The notes beneath the pieces were generated by a model. That model was not told the DNA's origin, did no database searches, and was given only the letters and a program-made list of their open reading frames with translations. Below, in pieces: positions 1 to 10,438 of a stretch of 64,000 bases of DNA. Source of the stretch: Ryuthela nishihirai (taxonomy: Eukaryota; Arthropoda; Arachnida; Araneae; Heptathelidae); assembly GCA_038380435.1 (NCBI GenBank), contig JAWZYU010000010.1:49448135-49512134 (forward strand), read 5' to 3'. Within the stretch, counting starts at the first letter, position 1; every line of letters starts with the position of its first letter. The translations under genes were made by a program, and so were the position numbers.

Positions 1-289
1 CCCGCCCTGCCCTCGGTCAGTAGGGGGCACCGATGGGCTTGGAAAGACCTCCGTCCGTCGGATGGGACGTTAAGCCGTAACCCCGTGTGCGGGAGAGACA
101 TACCCTGTGCACGTTAAAGAACACGCTGGATGGTCTTGTCGGGAGGCTACCATCTGTCTCCCAACAGCTGTTCCAGTGGGTCCCCTCCTCCAACCTTCTC
201 TGAGCCTTCGGGGTCCATGTGACCTGGCCATTTAGCCCATGGTGTGCAAAAAAGTGCCGTTCAGAGGTAAAACAACCCAACCCAACCTA
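1..289 (+). mobile_element. SINE family A, 5' end cut by window
   Basis: This copy begins inside the SINE body (CCCGCCCTGCCC) and runs to the 3' end, AGGTAAAACAACCC, followed by CAACC repeats. The tRNA-like head lies outside the window. The body matches the reference copy at 40839-41224 with few changes. Confidence 0.9.
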
Positions 290-854
290 AGCCGTTCTTG
301 CATAGCTGTTGTTATCAAATAGAAAGATCTTTTTCGTTATCAGTCGTGTAATGCACAGAGCTTAAAAATATATAAGAAATATTTAATGGGATTAAGACTA
401 GAAACTCTACATGCTTGAGATTAAAATCCAATCACTAAACTGAATAATTAGATGCAATGATTTATTCAAAGGTCTCCTTGAATTCATTTTCATCCAGATG
501 TAAATGCTAAACACGAATGTTAAGACGCTCGTTTTCAAACTATCAATAACTTGTTTTTCCACAACGCAGTCGTGACGTTGCGTAGCGACCATCTCGTTAT
601 CGCACCATCTCAGCTGCTCAGTGATTGCCGGTAACAGTCTGTTCGAAATATCATTTCTCTCTGTCTGTGTCATCGTGTGCCGAGGCCATTTCCAAACAGC
701 CATCCATTGGGAAAACTAAAGAACTGCAGTTGTTTGGGTGTCGGAGACACTAATTCCGTTGGATTGTTTTATGTCTAAGTGACACAATGGGTTCGGTTGT
801 GTTATGGCAAAGCGTCACTCCCAGCATTATATATATATTAATATTATGTTATTG
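290..854. other. Unassigned AT-rich stretch
   Basis: A 98-codon minus-strand open frame (703 to 407) is present, but it has no motif I recognise and no neighbouring coding signal. Nothing else is supported here. Confidence 0.4.
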
Positions 855-999
855 TGTTTGTTTTATTTCTGAAAGGCATTCTTTTCGCATACAGTGGGCT
901 AAATGGCAGTTTACAAGGACCCCAGGGGCTCAGAGAAAGTTGAAGGAAGGGGATCCAGTGGACAGGTGTTAGAAGGCAGATGGTAGCCTCCTGTCAAGA

Positions 1000-1150
1000 A
1001 GATAGATAAAGGAAGGAAAGAACATTTTCCTCTAAATCCTCTAAATGGATCTTCCATCTTAAATGGAAATTATGGATCCACCATCTAAATGGATCTTCCA
1101 TTTTAATGGAAATGAGTTTCCTCTAAATGGATCTTGAGAGGAGACCCCTT
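1000..1150. repeat. Insert with local ATGGATCTTCCAT repeats
   Basis: The insert contains several copies of the motif AAATGGATCTTCCAT. Its first part (AGATAGATAAAGGAAG, then AACATTTTCCTCTAAAT) is also found, reverse-complemented, at about 15760-15810 on the other side of the Polinton. The repeat family is not recognised. Confidence 0.5.
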
Positions 1151-1206
1151 TGGTAGCCTCCTGTCAAGGTCATCCAGCGTGTTCTTTAACGTGCATAGGA
1201 TATGAC

Positions 1207-1752
1207 CAGTGGCGGCTCGTAGCTAAAAGTAGTGGGGGTGCTGCTCCAGAAAATGTTTAGCCTTTGTTTTAAAATTGTGTAAAAGGAAAAAAAAACCGAA
1301 AAAAAATGAATCAAATAGAATAGCTGGAAGCAGGATAATAATCTAATTCTACACTTTATCACATTCAAGAATATGGTACACGGTTTTTAAGCACAACACA
1401 CGTGGAGTAAAAAAAAACTACCTTCAACCAGCACGCCAGGGTCGGTACTGCGGCAATGACAGTGCTCTCTCTCCCTTGCAGCCTCGCGTGTAGCTTCCTA
1501 TGTGCGCATGCGCACAACAATCAAACACCTCGCTGCTAGTACTGTGAAGCGCACAGTTCCATACAAAGATTTTTGTATCTTTTTCATAAACTGGGGGATG
1601 ACTACTGACATTAAGCTTAAGGATTATATATTGTACAAGTATAAAGAAAGAATTAAAGAAAAAAGGACTCATTATATTAAATGTTATCGATAATATCAAG
1701 TTGAAATTGGGGGTGCTGCAGTTCCACAGTGCTTATACGCGAGCCGCCACTG
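1207..1752. mobile_element. Non-autonomous hAT-type MITE (546 bp)
   Basis: Ends are CAGTGGCGGCTCG and its inverted complement CGAGCCGCCACTG. The flanks are a perfect 8-bp duplication, GATATGAC, at 1199-1206 and 1753-1760. An 8-bp target duplication with CAGTG-type ends is characteristic of hAT transposons. There is no transposase ORF. It sits inside the older SINE copy, so it is the younger insertion. Confidence 0.92.
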
Positions 1753-1850
1753 GATATGACTCTCCTGAACCCGGAACCACAGCTTAACGATCTATCCGAT
1801 GGACCACGACTTTCCAAGTCCATCGATGTTCCCTACTGACTGAGGACAGG

Positions 1851-2155
1851 TGTTGCTACAAAATTTAATCACATCAGTAATATTATATTTTTTGTTAGCT
1901 ATCAATTCAACCCTCAATGGTTCAGGTTTCTACTAAAACTTTAAATTATGAAATGTAAATTATTTTCACTGCAATAAATGCCAAACTATTTAAAATGAAA
2001 CCTTTCGTTTAAACGGAACGAATCTGGGGGGAGGACAAGGGAGTGATGACATCCCCCTTTGAGAATGCTAGTAAGGGTAATGGAGGTGAAAAATAAAATT
2101 CGCCCCACCGCCAACTGTTTTTGGTTGATGCCTTCGTACATCAGTTGGTCCAAAA
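1851..2155. other. AT-rich flank with partial MITE fragment
   Basis: Bases about 2020-2095 (around CCTTTGAGAATGCTAGTAA) match, in reverse orientation, the interior of the hAT-like MITE at 15838-16085. No complete element ends are visible in this stretch, and the remainder is unassigned. Confidence 0.55.
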
Positions 2156-2277
2156 GGCAATAGTAGTATCAAGTACATCCACGGTACCCCCACGCACTGT
2201 GCTTTCCCCTATGACGTCACAAGCTACGCCCACTTCCGGCCACGCCCCTTATTAATATTCATAATTAATAATTCATA

Positions 2278-2455
2278 TGGCTACTGATCTAAGGGACCTG
2301 GGTTCGAGCCCCGGGTAAGGCATCGATGTATGTGTCATTTTTCTGCAGAGGTTCTGCCATCCTCTCAGACCTTCTACTGTGGCATATAAACTGACAGGCT
2401 CCTGTCAGACCTCTGTGGCAAGCAGCTGCTTGAGGGGGTATTTATTATATTATTA
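2278..2455 (+). mobile_element. SINE family B copy inside Polinton TIR, 5' truncated
   Basis: Sequence from CTACTGATCTAAGGGACC through GAGGGGGTATTTATTA matches the full copy at 24268-24475. It lacks the first 30 or so bases, including the A box. The right TIR has no counterpart, so the SINE inserted after the Polinton integrated. It landed in an AATTAATAATT-rich target. Confidence 0.9.
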
Positions 2456-2559
2456 TTTATTAATTAATAATTGATTAAATTTAATGAATCCCCTTTATTA
2501 AAAATTTCTTCCCCTTTATCAAAAAACCCCTTCCTTCCCCTTTTTAACCCTGGCGCCAT

Positions 2560-3060
2560 CTGGTGACTATGAGGAGTACTATTCTTAGAAAAACCCCAGT
2601 TTTAGCTCTAATTTCCCGATTTTTGACCCCTCCCATTAAAAACTCACCCCCTTTTAACCCCTGGCGCCATCTAGTGACTATGAGGAGTACTTCTTAGAAA
2701 AACTCCTATCTTCTTAGAAAAACTCCTATTTTAGCTCTAATTTCCCGATTTTTGACTCCCCCTTTATTAAAAAAACCTTCCTTCCCCCCCCCCTTTAACC
2801 CCTGGCGCCCATCTACTGTATAGACTGAGCACTATTTTTAGAAAAAAACCTCTATATTAGTCGTAATTATTCCCAGACTCCCTCCTCATTAAAAATCCCC
2901 TTATCAAAAGTTCCACCCCCTTTATTAAAATTCCCTCCCCTTTATTAAACACCCCCTTTATTAAAATTCCCTCCCCTTTATTAAACACCCCCTTTATTAA
3001 AATTCCCTCCCCTTATCAAAAGTTTCCTTTATTAAACATCACTGATCACAAACTCCCACA
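2560..3060. repeat. Simple and tandem sub-repeats in the left TIR
   Basis: The segment TGGCGCCATCTGGTGACTAT is repeated with spacing near 100 bp at about 2552 and 2661, with a decayed third copy near 2802. It is followed by a (CCCTTTATTAAAATTCCCT)n-like run at about 2915-3010. The right TIR has the same motifs in fewer copies. Confidence 0.75.
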
Positions 3061-3094
3061 GTATCCACTTTCATTTTCCAAGTCCAGCTAAACT

Positions 3095-3620
3095 TTGGGA
3101 TGGCAACGATCGGATGATGCAAGTCTCAAAATAATTGCAAAACTTTGCGTGTCAGCTCCTCCACATAAAATCAACTCCCAAAGTTGTATATTCTATGTAT
3201 TTATTCCTTATTAATTAAACACTTATTAAAATTCCCTCCCCTTTATTAAAAACCCCCTTATCAAAAGTTCCCTCTATTAAAACTTCACTGATCACAAACT
3301 CCCATCATTTTACAAATACACTAAACTCTTTTTGAATGGTGACACTCAGAATGTCTGATGCAAGTCTCTAAATAATTGCAAAACTTTCGATAGCAGTCAC
3401 TCACGGAAAATCAACTCCCAAAATTGTATATTCCCTGTATTACGAATTTTTATTCCTTAGTAATTAAACACTTATCAAAAACTCCATTCCTCCTTATTAA
3501 AAACCCCTTAAGTTCCCTTTATTAAACTTCACAAACTCCCTTGGGTATCCACGTTCATTTTTCCAAGTCCAGCTAAACTCTGGAATGGCAACACTCGGAA
3601 TGGCTGATGCATTTTTGGAA
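3095..3620. repeat. Roughly 240-bp repeats, about 2.5 copies, at inner end of left TIR
   Basis: The block containing AGCTAAACT, TGGCAAC or TGGTGAC, TGATGCA and CAAAACTTT, plus CAACTCCCAAA.TTGTATATTC, occurs at about 3080-3195 and 3325-3435. A shortened third copy is at about 3565-3617. The right TIR has only one copy of this block, at about 14905-14960. Confidence 0.75.
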
Positions 3621-4020
3621 TTCGACCACCATCGACTCATGCATGTAGCAAGAAGTAAGCAAGGCAGTATACATGCTCAGGTCTCTTCGTATCGGGGGTG
3701 AGGGGTTAAGACGAATGTCACCACATGCTGTCTGCAGCACAGTATTTGCATCTGTTCCTGATAAGATACGAATTCGCCTTTTATTATCTACAAGCTTTAT
3801 CCATGCCTGAGCGAGTGACGGTTCTTATTGCTACACCGTCAAAGAGTTAATGCCGATGGGGGGCTATCTGTTTACATCTGCTACTGATAAACAAAAACAT
3901 TTCGGATGACGCTTTAGCTCACGTGTTACTCCGAACGTATCTCACAAAGGGGAGACTTATCAGATGAAGGTTGGCCTTGAACGTGTCGAAAGATGTATCA
4001 AAGGTCGTTTATCAGATAGC
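3620..4020. other. Polinton subterminal non-coding region
   Basis: No convincing ORF. It lies between the left TIR and the PolB promoter. The motif CTTATCAGATGAAGGTTGG at about 3956-3974 has a related inverted copy (CCAACCTTGATAAG, about 8027-8040) just beyond the 3' end of PolB. Confidence 0.4.
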
Positions 4021-4025
4021 GATTG

Positions 4026-4070
4026 ACCCTATATAAACTCGCACCCCGCTTGCTGCATCACTCATTGCTT
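4026..4070 (+). promoter_or_regulatory. Putative core promoter of the Polinton PolB gene
   Basis: A TATATAA box lies at about 4030-4036. About 30 bases downstream is the initiator-like ATCACTCATTGC, and the first ATG of the polymerase frame is at 4145. The spacing fits an arthropod TATA/Inr promoter. No transcript evidence is available. Confidence 0.55.
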
Positions 4071-4144
4071 ACTGGTTGGAAAGTCATCATCCAGAAGTTT
4101 TCACTCCTCGTTTTTGAAGTCTGTCTTTACCTTGTTATTGCAAG

Positions 4145-7100
4145 ATGTCAAACATTACTGAGATGTTCACAGATGACGTCAGCAACGTCTTTGACATTCT
4201 GGTTGCCAGCGTGGATCGGCTGGTGGCCATCGCCAAACGGCCATCATCACCTGTGGCCCCCTCACCCAAGCATGTGTGCCTACATCCCTTGTAACGATGT
4301 GGAAAGAGTTTACGTGGCACAAGGCAGGTGTCCGCTGTGGCAAGACAAGCATCCGATAGCTGCACCTACATCTCGGCGCATCCATTAGATGGCTCATGTG
4401 CCGGGTCTTCCACAGCTCGTGACGTCAGCTCTGCAATGTCTCTTCTTGCTACGGGTTCTACGGTTGCGCCTCATTACAGCATCACCAACGTTCGTCACTT
4501 CAACTCGACGAAATTCAAGACCCAATTCATCTCAACGAGTGTGCGACTTGGCAGGATGGAAAATATTGAAGCACACGATTTCCTCCTGGTGCTTCAATCC
4601 ATACATGCTATAATGCTAAGTGATGTGGAGCCCGAAGGCGATTACAGTCACGCGCGTCTGTGTTTTTGCTCATCTGACCTGAAAAACCCAGTGAATTTAA
4701 GTCTAATAAAGTATAATGAACTGACAGCGGAATGCTTTGTGACAGCATTGGAGCGTGTGATCCAGTCCAAAGAATCACTCAGTAGCCACAGCGAGGTAGA
4801 ATTCGACTTTGTTTGTGCCAATTTGGAACGTCGGGGGAATGGTCACCCCGGTCCTGAGACACGTAGCCTCGCCGACATCAAGTCGTTTGTGAGCAAGAAG
4901 GGCAGTGTCACGAAAATTGTTAACAACGACCAGATCTGTCTCGCTAGAGCTCTCGTCGTCGCATGAGAGCTCTGCTTAAAAAACAAAGGGCTGCCTAACC
5001 GACATGTTCAAATCCGAGATCATCGCCTCCGACTTCAACAGACGGAAACAAGACAACTCCATCTGGATGCTGGCGTTCCTGAGGGTCCCTGCAGTCTCCC
5101 GGAAGTCAACTGTTTCAAACACACCTCACACAGTTCCAGATTATTGTTCATTCTGCTGATGATGCCTTTCTCCCCATTTTCATTGGTCCTGAAGGTGAGG
5201 ACAATCTTTATTTATTATTTAACAAGGGACATTACGATATGATAAGTAAACTGGCTGGGTTTTTCGGCAGCAATAAATTCTGCCCAAAGTGTTGAAAATG
5301 TCTTAACAATCCTGGTCACGTTTTTAAGGGGACCTGCAACAGGTGCCTGTCAACAGATGTGCTTCATATTGGGGAGTTATTGCTCTGCACGGTGTGCTGC
5401 ATGTATTTACTCAAGGCTGAATGCTTTCAGGCGCACCTGGTGAAAGCATGTCAGACGCGGCATCGCTGTATTAAGTGCATCAGCATTCACGATCCCCAGA
5501 AAAAGCAAGTTTGCAAGGTTGGTGCTTTAAAATTCGTCGAGCCCTGCAAAATTGACCCTGTTGGTCAGTCCTACCTGTACTTTGATGTAGAGACAGTACA
5601 GTGTGCCGACGGATCATTGAAACCTATACTGTGTGTGGTCACGTACCAGGTTGATAAAGAGTAGGTTTATGCCTCATTCCCAGAAACAGATGCCTTTATG
5701 GACTGGCTTCTGGCCGAAGAACGTCCAGGGGTTCAACGATTCAAGGACATCACAGTCCTCGTCCATAATTTAAAAGGCTTTGATGGCTTGTTTATCATTA
5801 GTTAGCTGTACAGAAAATTTTTAAAACCGGATCTCGTGTTCGATGGATCTAAGATTTTAGGTATCTTTTTACCTGGCCTTAAAATATGGTTTATCGACAC
5901 GTTATCCTTTATTCAGGCTCCTCTTCGCTCCATTACAAAGACCTTCAACTTGTAGATGGTGAAAGGTTTTTTTCTCTTTTAAATTCGTGAAGGAGGAAAA
6001 TCTACAGTATGTAGGATCCATTCCGGATCGGCTTTTTTTCCAGCCCGAAAGCATGGAGCCTGGGACTCTGTCAGAGTTCGATGCCACAGCAAGCCTTGAA
6101 CCCTGGGACTTTCAACAACAGCTTCTGTATTACTGCAAGGCAGATACAGGGCTGTTGCAGCGAGGCGCCGGAGCTTTCCGTCAGGAATTTTTAAATCTCA
6201 CAGGCGTAGACCCCTTCGCACGTGACCTCACCATTGCCGGTGCTTGCTTACGCATTTTCCGGGGGAAGTTTTTGCAGAAGAATACCTTTGGTGTGTGCCC
6301 TGCTCAGAGGTATTCTGCAAGTAATGACCAGCAGTCCTTGAAAGCTCTTGCGTGGTTGGAGTATGAGGCTTCCAAGGACAATATTGAAATTCAAACTGCG
6401 CGATCACCCGGAGGTGAATATAAAATTGAGCAGTACAAACTGGATGGCGTGTGCCATAGTACCCGTTGTTTTTACGAGTTTTAAGGGTGTTACTTTCATC
6501 ATTGTTGGAAATGTTTCAACCCTGAAAAAATAGATCAGCATACGAGAAAGCCATTTGGTTTGTTAAACACACAAACCATGGATCGCCTTGAGGCCTTGAA
6601 ACTGCTGATGAACGAGTACATATGCAAAATCATTTGGGAGCACGAATTCAATGAGTTAATGTGCAGAAACCAACCCCTCACATTAATTTATAAATCCATC
6701 GAGCCTATTAGGCATATAGGGGCCCGTGATTACCTCTATGGAGGGCACGTGGAGGTGTTTTCCATTTTTGCATCGGCTGACCAAGGATGTAGCCTTAACT
6801 ATGTTGATTAGAACAGCTTGTACCCTTATGTTTGCAAGAAGGCTCCTTTAGGTAAAGGCCACCCGGTTCGAATCACCTCCTATTTCGCCACGGACCTCGA
6901 CCACCATTTTGGCATTGCACACTCCACATTGTTAGCACCAGATGACCTGTTTATCCCTGTACTGCCTTACAGGTGTAATGGGAAGCTGCTTTTCCCCCTT
7001 TGCAGGACCTGTGCAGATGGTCAACTGGCACCCCCTTGCCAGCACAGTGTGAACCAGCCCACGTTGACCGGTTCCTGGCCAAAGTTTGAAATTTACACGG

Positions 7101-7968
7101 CTATGCACGCTGAATACAAACTTCTCAAATTCCATGACGTGTGGCATTTTAAAACCATTCTGCAGTACGATCCTGCAACAAAAAAGGGAGGTGTCTATGC
7201 GGGGTACATAGATACTTTTCTGGGGCTGAAGCAGCGTTACTCCAGGTTTCCCTCTGACGTGCAGACTGAGGAGCAAAAGGAAGCCTTTTGTGAGGCCTTC
7301 TTCCAGGCGGAGGGGGTTCAGATCTTCCTCTCGGAAGTTGAAAAAAATAACCTTAAGCGTACTCTTTCCACGGTCTTGCTTAATGCGTCATGGGGAAAAC
7401 ATGCGCAGAACATGAGTTGAACTCAGACGACCATCGTGAGCTGTCCTGTCAAGTACATGGAGCTCTTGACGGACGCCTCATTACTTGTGACTGACATCAC
7501 TGTTATCAGTGATCATGCCGTGTTAGTCACACACAAGCCGCGGAGTCTGCCACTCCTCCGAACACCCGTGGAAGCTTGATTCTCGACTCAATGGTGACAA
7601 GTCACGCCCGATTAAAATTGTACAAGTTTCTGTCAAAATTAGGAGCTCGTGCCCTGTATGCGTACACGGATTCTGTGATTTATTCAACGTCTCCCCTCGA
7701 CAGCTATACCCCTGCACAAAACCCATTTCTCGGAGGTCTCGTCGACAAAATTACATCAAAGTATGGAAACAATGTTCACATCACCGATTATGTCAGTGCT
7801 GGGGCCAAGAGTTATGCCCTCCATCTCAGCAATGGTGACGAAATTCTAAGGGCTAAGGGCATATCACTCACAAAGAAAAACAGAAGCAAATACAATTTTG
7901 AAGTTCTAAAATTTATGGTATTAGACCAGTCCCCCTCCAACGAGACCTTCGATGCCCCTTCAACTTAG
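4145..7968 (+). pseudogene. POLB: Polinton protein-primed family B DNA polymerase, broken
   Basis: This is the replicative polymerase of the element. The ATG at 4145 is the first start after the TATA box, and about 1,275 codons to 7968 match the usual Polinton PolB size. The N-terminal part ends in a conserved KIVNNDQICLARALVVA block near 4915-4963. Cysteine pairs (FCPKC, CNRC, HRCIKC) at 5270-5490 suggest zinc binding. Exonuclease motifs follow: YFDVETVQ (Exo I, 5580), VLVHNLKGFDGLFI (Exo II, 5757) and YCKADTGLL (Exo III, about 6130). Polymerase motif A is split as YVD-stop-NSLYP (TAG at 6809-6811). Motif B is LLNASWGK (about 7377) and motif C is YAYTDSVIY (7657-7683). Breaks include TAA 4292, TGA 4964, stops at 5662 and near 5803 and 5952, a frameshift before 6482, TAG 6809, TGA 7418 and one near 7577. 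No functional product is expected. Confidence 0.93.
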
Positions 7969-8138
7969 TTCGTAATAAAGTGGATGGGTCACTTACGAAT
8001 AAGCCCATGGTAAAAAAGGTTTAAGGCCAACCTTGATAAGCACTATCTCAGCTCGGGTTCAACTGTTACTGTACCCTAAGGGTACAATGACCTGGGATTG
8101 GATAGCCTTATCACAGCTCATGGATGAGTAAATACAAT
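7969..8138. other. PolB 3' flank with perfect small palindrome
   Basis: The stretch contains TGTACCCTAAGGGTACA at about 8070-8086, a perfect 7-bp-arm palindrome, in the zone where the two Polinton transcription units converge. Its role is unknown. Confidence 0.4.
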
Positions 8139-8435
8139 TTCAATGTTTATAGTAATTTATTCAATGTACATAGTGAATCACACATATTTCAATGTCCGTA
8201 ACAGACCTTAACTTATTATTTCAATGTTCCTAGTGAACCTTAACTTATTATTTCAATGTTCCCAGTGAACCTTAACTTATTATTTCAATCTTCCTAGCGA
8301 ACCTTAACTTATTATTTCAATGTTCCTAGTGAACCTTAACTTATTATTTCAATGTTCCTAGTGAACCTTAATTTATTATTTCAGTATCTGTAGTGGATCT
8401 TGTATCTGTAGCAGATCTTATATTTTTTTATACTG
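8139..8435. repeat. 32-bp tandem array between convergent Polinton arms
   Basis: About eight copies of a 32-bp unit containing TTATTTCAATGTTCCTAGTG and AACCTTAAC. The period is measured from GAACC to GAACC at 8235, 8267 and so on. It is followed by two 18-bp units of TATCTGTAGYRGATCTTR. The unit is A/T-rich and non-coding. Confidence 0.9.
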
Positions 8436-9204
8436 TTAAATATTTTCGTAATGTCCCTTATAACACACGGCTTCGTCAGCAGATTTTTTATACGGATATT
8501 GTATGTGTATATTTATACTTTTTTGAATTAGCAACATCATTGTCTTTGAAACCTGCTAAATAGTGTTTTTATACTGCTTTTCAGCAATGGATTTGAAATT
8601 GTCACGTGAATTATCACCACTGTCTGTTTTATAATTGTAACTGTTGATGTGTTTAATAAAAAAGGTTTCAAAAAAATCCGTCTCTTTATTTCCCAACACT
8701 AAACCATATCTATGTGGGAGGGATGAAAGCAAGAGGCAACTTTGTTTTTTACAGGTGATCTGGAGTATTGTCAACACAACGAGCTACAGCAGCACAGTGC
8801 GACGCTCCCTAAGTCACGTGCAGCAACGTCTTCATTGGTCCCCTCTGCATGCACTAGCGGCCCCTATTACACTTCCGGGTTTGAGTGTCAGTGCGCTCTC
8901 CCTATCTGTATGCAGGGGTATGCACTAGCGGTGGTGTAAAAAATAATTCACTGAATAAACAAGAGAGGCGTATATCAGTTTTAATTTCTTTTATTGGATG
9001 TCACAAATTTTTAATACATTGTTTTTATCTCTACATTTTTAATACATTGTTTTTATCTCTACATTTTTAATACCTGGTTTTTTAATACAGGGTTTTTATC
9101 ACAAATTTTTAACACAAGTCTTGGAAATACATTGTTTTCTTACAGAAGTCTTCAAACAGATATCTTCAATATGAAGTCCATTCAAATAATTTCCTTTTTT
9201 TACG
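8436..9204. other. Central non-coding spacer of the Polinton
   Basis: No recognised gene. At about 9005-9110 a short tandem repeat of TTTTTAATACATTGTTTTTATCTCTAC occurs about three times. The GC-richer piece at 8790-8935 has TGCACTAGCGG at about 8850 and again near 8924. A gene may have been lost here. Confidence 0.4.
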
Positions 9205-9477
9205 TCAGAAGGGAACAAAGTCGCTAATTGGAGGGTGAGCAAAAGTCTCTGATATTGGTTGTCTGGGATTGTTGACCTTTACTTCGTGGGGGATGCTGAT
9301 CTTTACTTTGTGGGGGACTTCCGATTGTTGGTTAAATAACAGGTAATTTTTCAATACAGTCAGGTACTTTTCTGTTTTATCATCAACGTCAGATTCAAGT
9401 ATTTTCTTCATCTCCGTGTCTAAATCACGCACTTTTTTTCGTATGTTTCGTCTTTGAACAGCCTTCACTGAAATCAT
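9205..9477 (-). CDS. Small Polinton protein, coiled-coil-like, unknown function
   Basis: Intact 90-residue frame with ATG at 9477-9475. The start overlaps the stop of the upstream gene as ATGA, typical of tightly packed co-transcribed viral-type genes. The first 60 residues are charged and helical in character (QRRNIRKKVRDLDTEMKKIL) and rich in K and E with spaced leucines. The C-terminal third is proline-rich. I do not recognise a named domain. Small proteins of this kind are regular Polinton components beside the ATPase gene. The position suggests a virion or packaging accessory role, which is inference. Confidence 0.6.
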   Translation of the reverse strand: MISVKAVQRRNIRKKVRDLDTEMKKILESDVDDKTEKYLTVLKNYLLFNQQSEVPHKVKISIPHEVKVNNPRQPISETFAHPPISDFVPF

Positions 9478-9782
9478 TTTCTAAATAACGAACCCAGCAG
9501 TGGTAAGGCTGCCATAAGAAGGGGAAGTAGAAATCGCGACCCCTTTTTCAGGAGACATTTCTTGTGACGTTTGGAAGCTAAACTTCTTATGACAGTCTTG
9601 TGACTTTGTAAATTCTTTAATACTCGATGGGAGACAGGTATATTACCTTTTAAGAAATCAGTACACACTTCACATAGAGCATACATCTGAGAGTAAGAGA
9701 TGTGCTTCAACAGAGCTGCACGTTGCTTTCCCCCAAGTTTTGGTAAACACTGAAGGAACGGGCCTTGAGATCTAACTTTCAT
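9474..9782 (-). CDS. Small basic Polinton protein, unknown function
   Basis: ATG at 9782 gives a 102-residue product. An upstream in-frame GTG at 9830 would overlap the ATPase more deeply, so I prefer 9782, which leaves only an 11-base overlap. The product is very basic (SLASKRHKKCLLKKGSRF). It ends in a hydrophobic stretch (LLPLLMAALPLLGSLF) that could be an amphipathic or membrane-active helix. Basic proteins with a hydrophobic end recur among Polinton virion genes, but no specific function can be assigned. The frame is intact, unlike its neighbour the ATPase. Confidence 0.6.
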   Translation of the reverse strand: MKVRSQGPFLQCLPKLGGKQRAALLKHISYSQMYALCEVCTDFLKGNIPVSHRVLKNLQSHKTVIRSLASKRHKKCLLKKGSRFLLPLLMAALPLLGSLFRK

Positions 9783-10396
9783 TTGGGACGTAGAGTATCT
9801 CGGGTTCTTCAGAAGAGAGGATCTTGGCACAGAGCCTCTCAGTATCTAACGTTCTGGGATGAAGGTCCACGCACAAATAGCCACAGGGAGGTTGTGTAGC
9901 TAGTCTATAAGCATCGATCAGGAGTTTGGATTGATGTCGAAATACTTGTCTTGCCAGATGCGTTATTTGGAAAGCGTCCCGACAGTTGCAAAATAAAAAC
10001 ATATAGTGATCATTGAGTGATATAGTCCTTGAATGTCTTCCCTTTAAAAACAGATTTTGCAAGATCAGGACAATCGTGATATTTTTACGATGTCCTCCAC
10101 GAATAAACAATTGAGATATGCGTTCACTGGCCACAGACTATTCCATCAAGTCACCAGAAGCGTAGGTCTGAGGGGGTCAAATTCCAGATCTACAGGTAGT
10201 CCTTCGTAAAATTCCACAGTTTTCTTAAAGGGTTCAAAGGCAGGTTGCCACTCCCCGTAGCAGTAAACGACACGACACGTTGGGGTGGGAGTTCGAACAC
10301 CTGAGCTACTTCTTTGATGAGTTTCCGAGTAAAAGTCGTCTTTCCACACTGAGAAGGAGCGGCAATTAAAATATTTGAAGGAGTTCGGAGAGCCAT
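9772..10396 (-). pseudogene. ATP: Polinton genome-packaging ATPase (FtsK/HerA-like), broken
   Basis: ATG at 10396. The N-terminal segment contains a Walker A motif, NILIAAPSQCGKTTFTRKL (residues about 8-26). The C-terminal segment (10134-9772) carries the conserved block RGGHRKNITIVLILQNLF, followed by SLNDHYMFLF and a LARQVF helix. In this family these correspond to the region after Walker B. The ATPase would translocate DNA into capsids. The frame shifts near 10270, and the Walker B region around 10130-10150 carries a further shift and a stop, so no complete ATPase can be made. The total length of about 208 codons is somewhat short for the family, consistent with small deletions. Confidence 0.88.
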
Positions 10397-10438
10397 CGTA
10401 CCACCATGCAGTCGTTAAAGTCTACTCGACACGTGTAA

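Larger units (their letters stand above)
855..1850 (-). mobile_element. Old SINE family A copy, interrupted twice
   Basis: Read on the minus strand, the SINE 3' end is at about 855-1000 and its middle resumes at 1151-1206 and again at 1753-1850. One interruption (about 1000-1150) is a short insert flanked by a direct duplication of TGGTAGCCTCCTGTCAAG. The other is the hAT-type MITE at 1207-1752. The tRNA head is missing. Divergence is high, so this is one of the older copies. Confidence 0.75.
2162..3165. repeat. Polinton left terminal inverted repeat
   Basis: This matches the reverse complement of about 14890-15563. Shared landmarks in order are the terminal AGTAGTATCAAG, CTATGACGTCACAAGC, ATTAATATTCATAATTAATA, TGGCGCCATCTGGTGACTAT, the CCCTTTATTAAAA stretch and AAGTCCAGCTAAA. 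The left arm is longer because of the family B SINE at 2278-2455 and extra copies of internal T/C-rich sub-repeats. Confidence 0.9.

Noticed and set aside
17..280. Many 60-110-codon frames repeated across the window with GCFTSERHFFAHHG-like peptides
   Set aside because: They are translations of family A SINE copies on either strand. The same peptide recurs at every copy, with no codon constraint.
4023..4388. 121-codon frame overlapping the PolB start
   Set aside because: It overlaps the TATA box and the conserved polymerase frame, and its peptide shows no similarity I recognise.
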